64,000 bases of DNA. Origin: Nemertoderma westbladi (lineage: Eukaryota; Xenacoelomorpha; Nemertodermatida; Nemertodermatidae). This document shows positions 52,652 to 63,044 of this stretch, one piece after another (within the stretch, counting starts at the first letter, position 1; every line of letters starts with the position of its first letter). The position numbers and the translations under genes were made by a program. The notes beneath the pieces are model-generated. The model was not told the DNA's origin. It was given only the letters and a program-made list of their open reading frames with translations, and searched no databases. Where the stretch lies: contig JAUCBJ010002693.1 of assembly GCA_032718475.1 (NCBI GenBank), positions 1 to 64,000 of the forward strand, in the 5' to 3' direction.

Positions 52652-53050
52652 TCAGATTCTAGGCATATTGGTTCGTCTTCCCAGTCTGTTACGAATAGAA
52701 TTTTCGTGATCTATTCTCGGTTTACCGTTACAACTCCGCTGGGTATGATATTTAAATAGAACCATTTCCCTTTCGGTGTCTACATCGTCCGTATCATGTA
52801 AATCGATAGGATGGCCGGTAGTTAGGAAGTCCATATACGTACTATTACGATGCGTATAGCGAGCGGTGAATTTTCGATAGTCCAATTCACGCGTAAGTTG
52901 CTCTTGGGACATCGGCGGTTCGATATAACGACCATCGTCCTCCGTAATGGTTGGATCGGTTTCACCGCGTATCAAGCTATCCACAAATGCTTGTAAAGGT
53001 AGAGTATATCGCTCCCTGATACCAAGATCATCTTCTATCAGCTCCGTCAT
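52652..53050 (-). CDS. Element 2 post-pol ORF, N-terminal piece
   Basis: 132 codons starting MTELIEDDLGIRERYTLPLQ, acidic at first and basic at the end (RNRLGRRTNMPRI). It lies directly upstream of the zinc-knuckle ORF in reading direction. Open sequence in another frame bridges them, so both were probably one protein now broken by shifts. No family recognised. Confidence 0.4.
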   Translation of the reverse strand: MTELIEDDLGIRERYTLPLQAFVDSLIRGETDPTITEDDGRYIEPPMSQEQLTRELDYRKFTARYTHRNSTYMDFLTTGHPIDLHDTDDVDTEREMVLFKYHTQRSCNGKPRIDHENSIRNRLGRRTNMPRI

Positions 53051-54672
53051 ATCTGCTATCTGAGTTTATTAATATCGAAATGAGTTTATGTTTAGGCGAG
53101 CGGACGTCGCTGCCTACCTCTCTTTGCCCCCGGACAGTGGGATTCTCAGCGCCGATGTACCGTCGTCGCGGTGTTTACGCCAACATGTAGCAACAGCACG
53201 ACAACGATAACCGGCACAAGTCACTCCACTGTCCGTCCCAAAGGCTTGAATCCACTTTAGGTTCTTTCTATAGGAGAGTTGGGCTACTTTCACAATTGCG
53301 ACTAGCTACTGTAAACACACCTTAGCAGTAACATTCACCTACAAACGCACAAATTCCACACAACTGTCACCAATTGTACACATACAGGCCATTTGTCCGT
53401 TAGTCAGTGCCTTCCAGAATGTCACGTTATTACTGTGTATCCTTGGATACTAACAGTGTGCTATGTATTCTCTATGCTATGCAATGTGACAAGCTTTCTA
53501 TTGTTCTTTTAACTTGCTTCTAATTCTAGCGTGGGTGTTGCTATGGTGACATTATGGAATGCTAGCGGTAGAATTAGGGTAATTCTCATGCATACAGATC
53601 TGGGATGCTATTTAATAATAATTCTTTAATTGTCAATATCCTCTTTATGCATGATTTTATTAATTTTATCGGCTATTGACTATATGTTGGAGATTCTCGC
53701 ACTCCAATACACTCAATAGGATGAATCTCCGCTCCCATGATCTATTAATTAATGGAATTTTGGGGATGTTATAAATTGCATAAAACGACAATTTATGAAA
53801 TTCATTTAAAATATGAATTTAAATTTATTCCCATGAATTTTATTATTTGATGTTAAAATTGACACAATTTGATTCCAGAGCAGGTCTGGGGACATAGGAT
53901 CCTTAATTCTATGAAATTTGTCTTTTAAGAATATCGGTAAGTGCTACGATATCTTAATCGACTAGAATTGTTAACGGATCTGAATTTTACAGATTTTACT
54001 AAATATTAAATTAATATTTAAGATGGGCACCGATTTATTCCAGAGCTTGTCTGGGGACGTTAACCACTGATTCTAGAATTTGTCTTTCAAGTATATCGGT
54101 GGGTGCCGCGATATCTTAATCGACTAGAATTACAGATGGTCAAAAGGTTTAACAGATTTATTTGCATTTTACGCTACTGTTAGAGGGACATCACGCTACT
54201 ATATGTATTATTTAATATAAGGTAGAAGAGCAATATCGCACGAAGCAATGTCAGTGTGAAGAGGCAAGTCGTTTCCAAGGTCTACCCAGAGCTTGGTTTA
54301 GCTGAGACACGAGGATCTGAACTTTGCATTCCTAATACTCTGCCTACCAATAATACTTAAATATAGTAGGGGCTTTATTGTACTTTAATAAGTACGGACA
54401 TTTCATCTTACTGTAGTCACGTATTTATAATATGATACGGACAGTAAGGAAAGAGAAAAATAATTATTTTCTCGCCGTCGCACTAAATATATATTATAAG
54501 TAATTACGTACGTAATAAACACTAATATATTGCACTAATCTACTAAATAATCACCAAAATAACATTCTACTAAATAAAATTAAAGAAAACGATTATAATA
54601 AAATTACATAATAATACATACATAAATATAAAATAAAAACAAACATAAAATGATATAGTCACACGCCCACTC
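53051..54672 (-). repeat. Element 2 spacer with a duplicated 100-bp block
   Basis: Non-coding. Two copies of a block begin near 53871 and 54034 and share ATTCCAGAGC, GTCTGGGGAC, AATTTGTCTTT, ATATCGG, and GATATCTTAATCGACTAGAA. It occupies the same place, between pol and the post-pol ORF, as the repeat-bearing spacer of element 1. Confidence 0.6.
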
Positions 54673-55002
54673 CATATGTTATTACGTTATGGAGTCCCTA
54701 GATATTTGTCGGATTAGGGAAGTGGTCGTAGGAAGAGTATCTTGCCTTCCATAGTTTCCGGACAGTTTTCGGTCTCTTTCCAGTAAACATAAACGACCAG
54801 CTGGGCGATTGAGTTGTTGTGTTACTTTCTCCGCTCCCTTGGCCTGTCTAATCTCCGCCGGGGTAAGATGAGGAGGCCATTCTTCTTCTTCTTTACTTAA
54901 GAAGTCGGATCCACCTAACCAGCCTGGAGTATCTATCAGTTCTTGAGGAGTTGCTCCTCTGGAAGCGATGTCGGCTGGATTAATCGTCCCAAGGCAATGT
55001 CT
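54673..55002 (-). pseudogene. Element 2 pol remnant (end of RNase H/A17 region)
   Basis: In the same frame as gag-protease but after its TAG, the sequence reads LGTINPADIASRGATPQELI, WLGGSDFLSKEEEEWPPHL and stops near 54673. NPADIASRG is the BEL motif that follows RNase H; element 1 has NPADLSSRG at the same place. Everything between the protease and this motif, including the catalytic RT, is absent, and the integrase does not follow. A large internal deletion is the simplest reading. Confidence 0.85.
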
Positions 55003-58000
55003 CTATTGATCTACATTGGAGTTAATATCGTCATTATCTGAGGAGTATGGTGTTCCCTCAGTTGGATCGTCCACATCACTGCTCTCCACTTCCCATTCCT
55101 TTACTTGGTATACCTGTTGTTGAGGTAATCTCTCTTTGAGAGTTCTACGGGAAGGGCCAGTGAAGTACCAACCTACTCTAGTTCTTACCGCATAGGTTTG
55201 TAGTGGCTGCGGTTGAGCAGGCCGTTTCTCCAATGTCTCGAGCGTCTCATGCGCGTTTTGGCCGATGAGTATTTGCACTCCAGGATAATCTGTCTGGAGC
55301 CGAGGTATCTTAAGATGTTGGATGCTCTCATCCTCGTCCCAATTATAAAGGTCTGCTTGGGTAGCAGCTAAGTTCTTTATAGCCACCATTTTTACCGACC
55401 TTATACCTTGTGCTCCTAATTTATCCTGGGGGGTGGACAACACACCTACATAGTAGTCTGCCGTTAGGGTAGATTTCCAAACCTGCATAATTCCTGACAT
55501 ATTCAATTTAGTCCGGAATTTGGGTTGTCCAGCAAAAATATCTTCGGCTAGTTCTTGATCGATGAATGTTCCTGTGCTGCCGAAGTCAAGGAGGGCATTC
55601 ACTATGTAACTTTTGTTAGGACCATGAACTCTTACCTGCACTACAGGAAATTCTCTGATTCCTACGTTGGAAGTTGGAGCTTTCCAAGATGGTTGTCTGG
55701 CAAAAGTAGTTGGGGGGAACTCATTGTCGGTGTCCTTTTCATAAGTGAGTGCTCGATACACTGAGGTATTTATTAGGTAACAGGATTCGTTGGCGTCGGA
55801 GAATTCGTCAGTATAGAATCCTTCCATCTCAGACTCTTGATCAGTGTCATTTACATCACTGAATTGGACATGTAGTTCGGGCTCACTTACCTGACTCGGG
55901 GTGTCTCGTTCGAACTCACTGTGTAACAAGATGTGATGTTTCGCGCCACACTTTGCACACTTTACGTCGGAGTAACAGGTTCGCCGTTGGTGTCCTGATC
56001 TGAGGCAATTATAGCATAACCGCTTATTCCACAGGACTGTACGTCTGTCTACAAGGGATTTCTTTAGAAATTCAGCACACGCACTCAAACGGTGGGGCCC
56101 GTCGCACAGCGCACATTTTGGTTTGATGTTACTCACTTTACCTTGGGTAACGTTATGCACTCTCGTTCTTTCTTCGGGCTTTCTTCCGTGAATTCTCTTA
56201 GGAGACATAGGAGGAGTTGTTGTTACCTGTTCTCTCCTGTCACTGGTTCGAGACTTATATTTACTTACGTCTTTATAGGTCTTGTTGTCATAGTAAGATT
56301 TTGCTGTGTCTTTCCCGCTGTCCTCTTCTTGAGAAGCTTGGCTTTCGCCGTCGTCAGTATAACACACTGGTATTATCCTTCTCCTAGAAACGGGTTTCTC
56401 ACTTACCTTATTTTCCGATGTTTTCTCTCTGGACTGCTTTATGAGTTGTAATTTTACTTCACTATCTAAGAAGGACATGAGATCAGCCATAGTAGGGCTT
56501 CGTCGTTGTTGTTCATTCATATACAACACTTTCTTGTCCCAGCGTGTACATACTCCACCCTTTGGTAAAGTAGAGACTACTGCTCCAATAACCATGGAAC
56601 TCTGATATTCATGAGACTTACCTAACCAGTCCAATTGTCTACAGATCTCCTGAATCTCATCGGAAAACTCTATAATCCCGCTACTAAGGAAGTTTCGGGG
56701 GGCTACTAATTTTGCATACAAATACTTAGCTATGTTATCCTTGTTACCATACCTGATGTTTAATGTATCCCAAACTTGTCTTAATCCTTCTGGATGTCCA
56801 ATAAACTTTAACGCCATTAACTTGGGAGGTCCTTCCAAGCACTTGATGAGGAACCTAAGTTTCTCTCCGTTAGATAGTACAGAGTTCTGTATGCTGTCTT
56901 TGTAATATTCATTGAAAGGTAACCATTTCATCTCATCTCCATTGAATTTGACGATCTCTCCCACTTTGACCGCTTGGCGGGCTTCTGTTCTAGCCATCTG
57001 ACGCGTAAAGCTTTCTTGGGCCATCGTGTTATTTAATATCGAATTATCGGCATATAAATTTCTCGGATCATTATCAGGTCTATAGGGAATATCATTAACA
57101 ACAGGTTTATAATCACCCTTAATAGGGTTTGCTATAGGAGTTTCTACTTCACTAGCAGTATAGATGCGTGTAGGCTCCACACCTTGCGCATGTAATACTT
57201 CAGACCTAACAGGTTGACACAATGTTACAGGGGGTATTGATATACCATTTTGTATATTGACTAATTTGTCGCGTTCTAGCGCGATACTTTGCTGCACTTC
57301 TTGCAATTCGGCCCTACCTTCCCTTACTGTTCCCTTAAGTTGGTGGACAGTCTCCTGCATCTGTCCGAGCAGGAGATTCATCCCCCGCCGTCCCTCCTCT
57401 ACCCACTCGACCGCCGAAGCGGGAGTCGCCAACATTGTAGCGGGCTGACGCGGGACGACGGGAGACAAATCTTTGATTTCTCTCTCAGCTTCCAGGACAG
57501 GGATATTCTCATGGACTGTTCTACCGGGTACAGGCAGTGTAGTACTGTGTAGAGGGAATTTAGAGTTAAGCTCTGGAAGTACAGGGGTCTCTAGCACAGG
57601 AGTGACTTTGTGAACGACAGGCCTAATTATTTCAGGCTCATCAACTATTGTAGGGAGTCTTTTGACCTGAATAATTTGTTCTGTAGGTTCTGTACCACCT
57701 AAGTCTGTGCTAGCTAGTTGTCTTCTAACCGCTGGGGGCAAATCAGGCAATTTGTAACGGTGAGATGTTTTTCTACGCCTGCTTAGACGAGATCTATTTC
57801 CTCCGCCTTCAGGATCGGTGGTCTCGCCTTCCTCCGATGATGTGTATCCTTGGCGCTTGGGAGTAGATCGACTCCTCATCTGCATTTGACTAGCAGTTAA
57901 CTGTTTATTTATGCAGTCTTGCGTCTCTTGAAGATTTTCCAACTCCAGTTGTGTGATCTCCTCAGACGCTCTCCGTTCTGCTTCTGCCACCGCTGCATTT

Positions 58001-58830
58001 CTTTTTGCTTCTGCCTCTGCCGCCGTTGCTTTTCTTTTTGCTTCTGCTTCTGCCGCCGCTGCCTTTCTTTTTGCTTCTGCTTCTGCCGCCGCTGCCTTTC
58101 TTTCTGCTTCTGCTTCTGCCGCCGTTACTGCTGCTGCCTTTCGGTCCTCTATCTGTTTTTTCTTTATTTGTTCTTCTTGGACTCTAACGAGGCGGAGTCG
58201 TTCATCAAATTTAGCTTGGTTCGCAGCTAACATTTCCGCATCGATTGCGTCCAACACAAGCTTGGTTCCTTCACTATTAGGGCGAAGTCCAGACAGTCGT
58301 CTCCTCAACTCTTCGTCTCCTAGGAATCGCTGATAGTCTGACAGATAGATGTCAATGGCGTCTCTAGTTCGCGGCTTCTCTGCTGCTGTTAATTCGCTTT
58401 CCACTTCGCTTTCCACTTGAGAAGAAGTGGCGTCGGTTGATTCTTCATAGGTTGGCTGTTCATCATAAACCGTATCCACCATCTTCGCTCCGCGTTCGGG
58501 CGTCCGCTCAGCAGTATCCGAACTACTGGAGCTATCGGGCCGCTGGGAACTAGGTTCTAGGATAGGATGTTGCTGCTGTTTGACAGCTGCTTCTTGATCC
58601 CGCTTGACTTGGGCCCGAGTACCGATGATAGACCTACGTTGTTCTAATAGCCTAGGGTCTGACACTACTACTGTAGGGATGGCCTTTTTGACAATAGTAG
58701 GTGACTTAGACTTGGATCTAGGATGTTCTATACTTGGATCTGGGTCACTGATCTTTTTAAGACACTGTCTAACAGTCATTCTAACACTTTCTAAGAGACT
58801 ATCCGACAGTGATTGGGTTGTGTCAGACAT
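55003..58830 (-). CDS. Element 2 gag-protease polyprotein (BEL/Pao)
   Basis: 1275 codons from MSDTTQSLSDSLLESVRMTV. An Ala/Glu/Lys coiled coil near 210-300 is built of AAAEAEAKRK units. A second helical region lies near 480-540. The DUF1759 domain is near 640-790 (VKFNGDEMKWLPFNEYYKDS). Zinc clusters near 910-975 read CALCDGPHRLSAC, CYNCLRSGHQRRTC and CAKCGAKHHILLH. The DUF1758 protease has VNALLDFGSTGTFIDQELAE near 1080, and the linker (TRVGWYFTGPS) ends before RT. The frame is intact although pol is gone, so this copy could still supply gag or be mobilised in trans. It is much longer than the element 1 gag and only distantly similar. Confidence 0.92.
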   Translation of the reverse strand: MSDTTQSLSDSLLESVRMTVRQCLKKISDPDPSIEHPRSKSKSPTIVKKAIPTVVVSDPRLLEQRRSIIGTRAQVKRDQEAAVKQQQHPILEPSSQRPDSSSSSDTAERTPERGAKMVDTVYDEQPTYEESTDATSSQVESEVESELTAAEKPRTRDAIDIYLSDYQRFLGDEELRRRLSGLRPNSEGTKLVLDAIDAEMLAANQAKFDERLRLVRVQEEQIKKKQIEDRKAAAVTAAEAEAERKAAAAEAEAKRKAAAAEAEAKRKATAAEAEAKRNAAVAEAERRASEEITQLELENLQETQDCINKQLTASQMQMRSRSTPKRQGYTSSEEGETTDPEGGGNRSRLSRRRKTSHRYKLPDLPPAVRRQLASTDLGGTEPTEQIIQVKRLPTIVDEPEIIRPVVHKVTPVLETPVLPELNSKFPLHSTTLPVPGRTVHENIPVLEAEREIKDLSPVVPRQPATMLATPASAVEWVEEGRRGMNLLLGQMQETVHQLKGTVREGRAELQEVQQSIALERDKLVNIQNGISIPPVTLCQPVRSEVLHAQGVEPTRIYTASEVETPIANPIKGDYKPVVNDIPYRPDNDPRNLYADNSILNNTMAQESFTRQMARTEARQAVKVGEIVKFNGDEMKWLPFNEYYKDSIQNSVLSNGEKLRFLIKCLEGPPKLMALKFIGHPEGLRQVWDTLNIRYGNKDNIAKYLYAKLVAPRNFLSSGIIEFSDEIQEICRQLDWLGKSHEYQSSMVIGAVVSTLPKGGVCTRWDKKVLYMNEQQRRSPTMADLMSFLDSEVKLQLIKQSREKTSENKVSEKPVSRRRIIPVCYTDDGESQASQEEDSGKDTAKSYYDNKTYKDVSKYKSRTSDRREQVTTTPPMSPKRIHGRKPEERTRVHNVTQGKVSNIKPKCALCDGPHRLSACAEFLKKSLVDRRTVLWNKRLCYNCLRSGHQRRTCYSDVKCAKCGAKHHILLHSEFERDTPSQVSEPELHVQFSDVNDTDQESEMEGFYTDEFSDANESCYLINTSVYRALTYEKDTDNEFPPTTFARQPSWKAPTSNVGIREFPVVQVRVHGPNKSYIVNALLDFGSTGTFIDQELAEDIFAGQPKFRTKLNMSGIMQVWKSTLTADYYVGVLSTPQDKLGAQGIRSVKMVAIKNLAATQADLYNWDEDESIQHLKIPRLQTDYPGVQILIGQNAHETLETLEKRPAQPQPLQTYAVRTRVGWYFTGPSRRTLKERLPQQQVYQVKEWEVESSDVDDPTEGTPYSSDNDDINSNVDQ

Positions 58831-61100
58831 GTTTGTTTGTACAGTTGAATGCCTACTGCTATGATTACAGCTAAAGCAAGTCTAGCAATTCAGTATCACT
58901 GTTAGCCTAGTAATTAATTACCGATACTGCTACTCAGTGTAGCGTGATATATATATAATATATTAGAATACCGGTATGCTTATAGTCTATATATAAGTAT
59001 TATTACAGACTAGATTTGTCACAGAGTACCGGTATATAATTTTAGCACAAATATATATAAATATATAATAGGCCTATCGTGAATACCGGTATGCAGCTTA
59101 CACTTATAGTATATATAAGTATAATTATGAACTAGAATTAATTACAGAATACCTGTATGATTTCAGCCCAACCTTATAGAAATAAATGTAATAAGCCTAT
59201 GGTAAATACCGGTATGTCAATTATTTTAGAATAATTGAATTTCTGAATATTTCAGGGTTACTTGTTACTTTAACTTACTTTATTACTGTTATTTAAGCAG
59301 TAGACCAACTGATATTGGGACCTAGTTGTTGTATGGCAGGCCTACTATTTATAAATCGTTGAGTTGATTTATAATATATATATACCCGTTTAAAAAGGGG
59401 TTTTGTCAATATTTGAAATAAATGTTATTATTTCTGGGGGAGTCACTACACAGAAGCTGTGCGCTCTCAGTGAAGTGCTACCTATGGGACACTAAAACAG
59501 ATAATTCTAATTTACCTAAGTTACTTAATCCTACAAATTACTTACGATACGGGTGAGATTAAATCTCTAATTAAACACAACAAAAATATTACGTACGAAA
59601 TTTTTTTAGGGTAATTTTACAGGAAGTCTACAAACCAGCCTAACAAAGGGTTAGAATTCTGGTTATTACAAAGGACAGGGTACTACGGTATTTGAAAATA
59701 ATAAGTAGTAGTAAATATATTGCACTGTCCAGATAGGAAAATACCACCGCCTGACGACCTATAGCCGTATCGCTATAGGTACTACGTTATGTATCACGGA
59801 GTGTTCCTACCTGGAAGTTAATTACCGCGGACTACCAGATCCAACGTGCCTATTAACCACTTTACAACACAAATATACTGCCTACACACTAATTACCTTC
59901 GGAAAGCACTGTACACTAAACCCTAAATTAGGTACAAATACTGGTACAACAAATAATCAGTAGTTAAATATACTTGAACAGTTAAAAGAACCACGGCATC
60001 TGCTGGAGTGACCGGTGCACAAAATCACCAGTCTTTACCTATGCCAAGCAGCCCGTGTAGTACCGGGGTTAATTTAACTATAACGGTATGTGTAACAAAC
60101 ACAATTACTGTAGGAATAAACTTGGGGACATGAATGTTGCGAATAATCGCATAAACTCTGAATAATAAATATTACGCTACCCGTACAGAATACTCAAACA
60201 AAATACAACCCAAACGCTGGCAGACTACCACCAAGCCTAAATAAACTACAGTATGTGCAGATTCCAAAATGGTTAGTTAGTATGCGTTCTAACACGGTAG
60301 TACGACTTAATCTTTAAGAGGGGATTGACCTTACATCTATGGCTGCCCCAACTTACTAACTGGCACTCTATCGGACAAACTCTACACACGCAGCAATCTC
60401 TTCAGACCTAATAATAGCTAGACAACAATCCAGCCTACAAAATATCTGAGTAATAACTATTACGGTACCTGAACAGACCACACAAACAAACACAGACCAA
60501 AACGCTGGCAGAATACTGTCAAGCCTAAATAAACTACAGTATGTGCAGATTCCAAAATGGTTAGTTAGTATGCGTTCTAACACGGTAGTACGACTTATTC
60601 TTTAAGAGGGGATTGACCTTACAGCTATGGCTGCCCCAACTTACTAACTGGCACTCTATCGGACAAACTCTACACACGCCGTAATCTCTCCAAACCCAAC
60701 AACAATCTGACAACAGTCCAGCCTACAATTATCTGAACAATCTGAGCAGACTTACACGTCTTCAGCTCAATATTAACTTACTAGGAAATAAAACTGACAG
60801 AAATAAGTAAAGTCTCAATAAAAACCAGGGCTGCAGTCCCTGGTTAAGATACTAAGACCTACCGGTATACAATAATCAAAATCGAATAATACTAATGTAC
60901 TTATACTGGAAGTACCGGTTAGGACAGTTGGGCCTACGGACCTACAGAAGTACCGGTTCTGGCAGTTGGACCTACGGACCTACCGCAGTACCGGTTCTGG
61001 CAGTTGGGCCTACTGACCTACAGAAGTACCGGTTCAGGTTTACCGGTCGACCGGTACTTTCAACTTTATTGCTTACTGCAATAAAGACAATAACTGTTAT
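58831..61100 (-). other. Element 2 leader region (2.3 kb), no gene
   Basis: Non-coding. It is rich in ACCGGTA-type words. A block of about 285 bp is tandemly duplicated at 60163-60447 and 60448-60735 (TACAGTATGTGCAGATTCCA, then ATGCGTTCTAACACGGTAGT in both). Three units of about 43 bp with GTACCGGTTCTGGCAGTTGG lie at 60905-61040. No primer-binding site was recognised. Confidence 0.7.
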
Positions 61101-61735
61101 TGTACGCGCTTTTGAAGACCTTTAGCAGTTTAACCTGCCAAAATTTATATGTCTTTTGGTTTATAAATAGACTTTAGAAGTTGACAAATATTTAATACCA
61201 ATAAACACAACATTAGCAGAAGCCAGCCTAGTGCGCGTCCATTCACCCGCTGGATATACCCGGGAGACTGGATTCTGAGGGCTTAGATTATTATTGCAGT
61301 GTAAGCTTACTGTATTATTCGATTGATCGTTAATAAATAATTTCTGACCAATATTATTCACTTTCGGGAAATATTAACAGTTCCTTTAGGACGTGGCGCT
61401 CTATCTAGGTAAACAGAGATATGACTTATACTAATCACAACGGTAAGTCGGTAAGGCTTATGATTCACGTATGAGGCGCATTCTTTAGGAAATGCTTAGT
61501 TATCAGCCACAATCATGCACACTACCGGTAACACACAATACTGCTCACTAATTTGCCGACCGTCAATGTATTTTATCATATATAAAGAGAACAGCAACGG
61601 ACTCATGTAGTGCTTATCAAATAGCATTAAATTCACTACAAACCACAATAATATAAGTCGCAATCGCTATATATAACCCGTCTCTCTAACCTGTAGTGTA
61701 TCAAGAAAATTGGGAAATTTGGGTTCTTTATATAT
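61101..61735 (-). repeat. 5' LTR of element 2 (635 bp, apparently truncated)
   Basis: It looks identical to 50293-50927. On the minus strand its outer edge reads ATATATAAAGAACCC, a TATA-box-like sequence at the very border rather than the expected TG end, consistent with loss of the upstream LTR part. Confidence 0.75.
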
Positions 61736-62770
61736 AGTCTACCTGCCAACTCCCGAAAATTAAGTTTAGATGGCATTTTTTGTTAATGGTTGGCATCCAC
61801 CTGATTTTTGTACTTCAAGACATGGCGAATCCAGCTAGGCCGGATGCCACCTCTGCATTTTTGATTTAATGCCTTTTTTTGGGCTTCAAAGTTTTTCGCT
61901 CAAAAATGTTTTTTTTTCAATTTTAGGATACAAGTTCATGGTGAATGTTAGTGAATCTCGTCTCATTACCAGTGTATAAATCTAAAGTTAATAAAAATGC
62001 ATCCATGTTGTCCTGAAACTGTTATAAACACTTTGGTAAAGAAGAAAATTTCCGAAATTCCCTTGCAGTCCGCCAACCCGGCCCTAGTAACCGCCTTAGC
62101 AACAGATTTATGAAATTTAAATTATCAATTTCTTTGTCTCACCTTTCCTTTTCCTGAGAAAACATACAAACAGTTTTAAAAATCCAAAAAACCCATCACA
62201 CAACTTAATAACATCTTGAGAACACATCAAGGGCAATATAAAATCAAATATCGTCCAATGTCGCAGACACAGACCCATTATTTGGACCAGAGTAATTTAC
62301 ACAAGTATCAAAATATTAAGTTTAAGTGGAGAATTCGTGTACCTTTACTCAACTATTTGCTTCCATATTTGTAATTATTTGAAAATATCACTACAGCTAA
62401 GAAGCATGGTGATACTTCCCGTCATATTGTACACATTCGGGTGACATTTACAGTCCACGTTACCATAGCAACAGACCAAATAAGACAATTTAACAAGAAT
62501 TTAATTTACAGTATAACTATAATGCAGTATTCCCTAGGCCTACCTTACCAGAGTTTTGAGAGATTAAATGTAACACACGTCGCATAGCTATAACCTTCGA
62601 CTGTTAGTCAACATCATATCGTGACTTGGGGGGATATTCATATATAAATATGAATTTTAAAGTATCTCAGGCGTTTATCGAAACCTAAAGTTAATAGTGA
62701 ACTCACTCTAAATTCTGCTAAGATATTAGTTTTGGAACAGTCAGGTCCATCACACTATGCACCGTCGAGA
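61736..62770. other. Unassigned stretch, no gene seen
   Basis: No coding or RNA gene supported, and no continuation of the LINE interrupted at 50292. Confidence 0.5.
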
Positions 62771-62774
62771 CAGG

Positions 62775-62930
62775 GGAGGGGGGGGGGGGGGGGCAATTCC
62801 ATTTCGGCGAATTAATATTTTGTATCAATGTTAAATTATCAATTTAAGGAAAGGAGCAGTTTACAGTGGCACGTTATTCGGAACAAAACAATAAACGAAT
62901 CTCAACAAAACAGATAGAAGTTTAATTTTT
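62775..62930 (+). repeat. Dispersed repeat with poly-G run
   Basis: A G run at about 62777-62793 is followed by TTTCGGCGAATTAATATTTT, TTTAAGGAAAGGAGCAG and AACAAAACAATAAACGAATC. It is the best copy of the family also seen at 35560-35715 (minus) and 38040-38130. Confidence 0.65.
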
Positions 62931-63044
62931 GAGAGTAATCAGGTGTTATTTGCGTCGATTTTCACCCCGGAGAGGGATCAATTTTGATTGCGTCGAAACT
63001 ATCACTTTCATTTGCCTATTATTATTATGACTTGATGGAAATGG

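Larger units (their letters stand above)
50293..61735 (-). mobile_element. Element 2: BEL/Pao deletion derivative
   Basis: Direct repeats of 635 bp at 50293-50927 and 61101-61735 look identical and bracket an interior read on the minus strand: leader, intact gag-protease (55003-58830), a scrap of pol, a repeat-bearing spacer, and degraded post-pol ORFs. RT, the RNase H core and integrase are missing, so it could move only with help. I find no target duplication. The left border interrupts a LINE frame that does not resume on the right. This suggests that a deletion removed the right flank and part of the 5' LTR. Confidence 0.85.

Noticed and set aside
57919-58333. Plus-strand frames rich in Cys/Phe/Ala opposite element 2 gag
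   Set aside because: They are antisense shadows of the Ala/Glu/Lys coiled-coil repeats.
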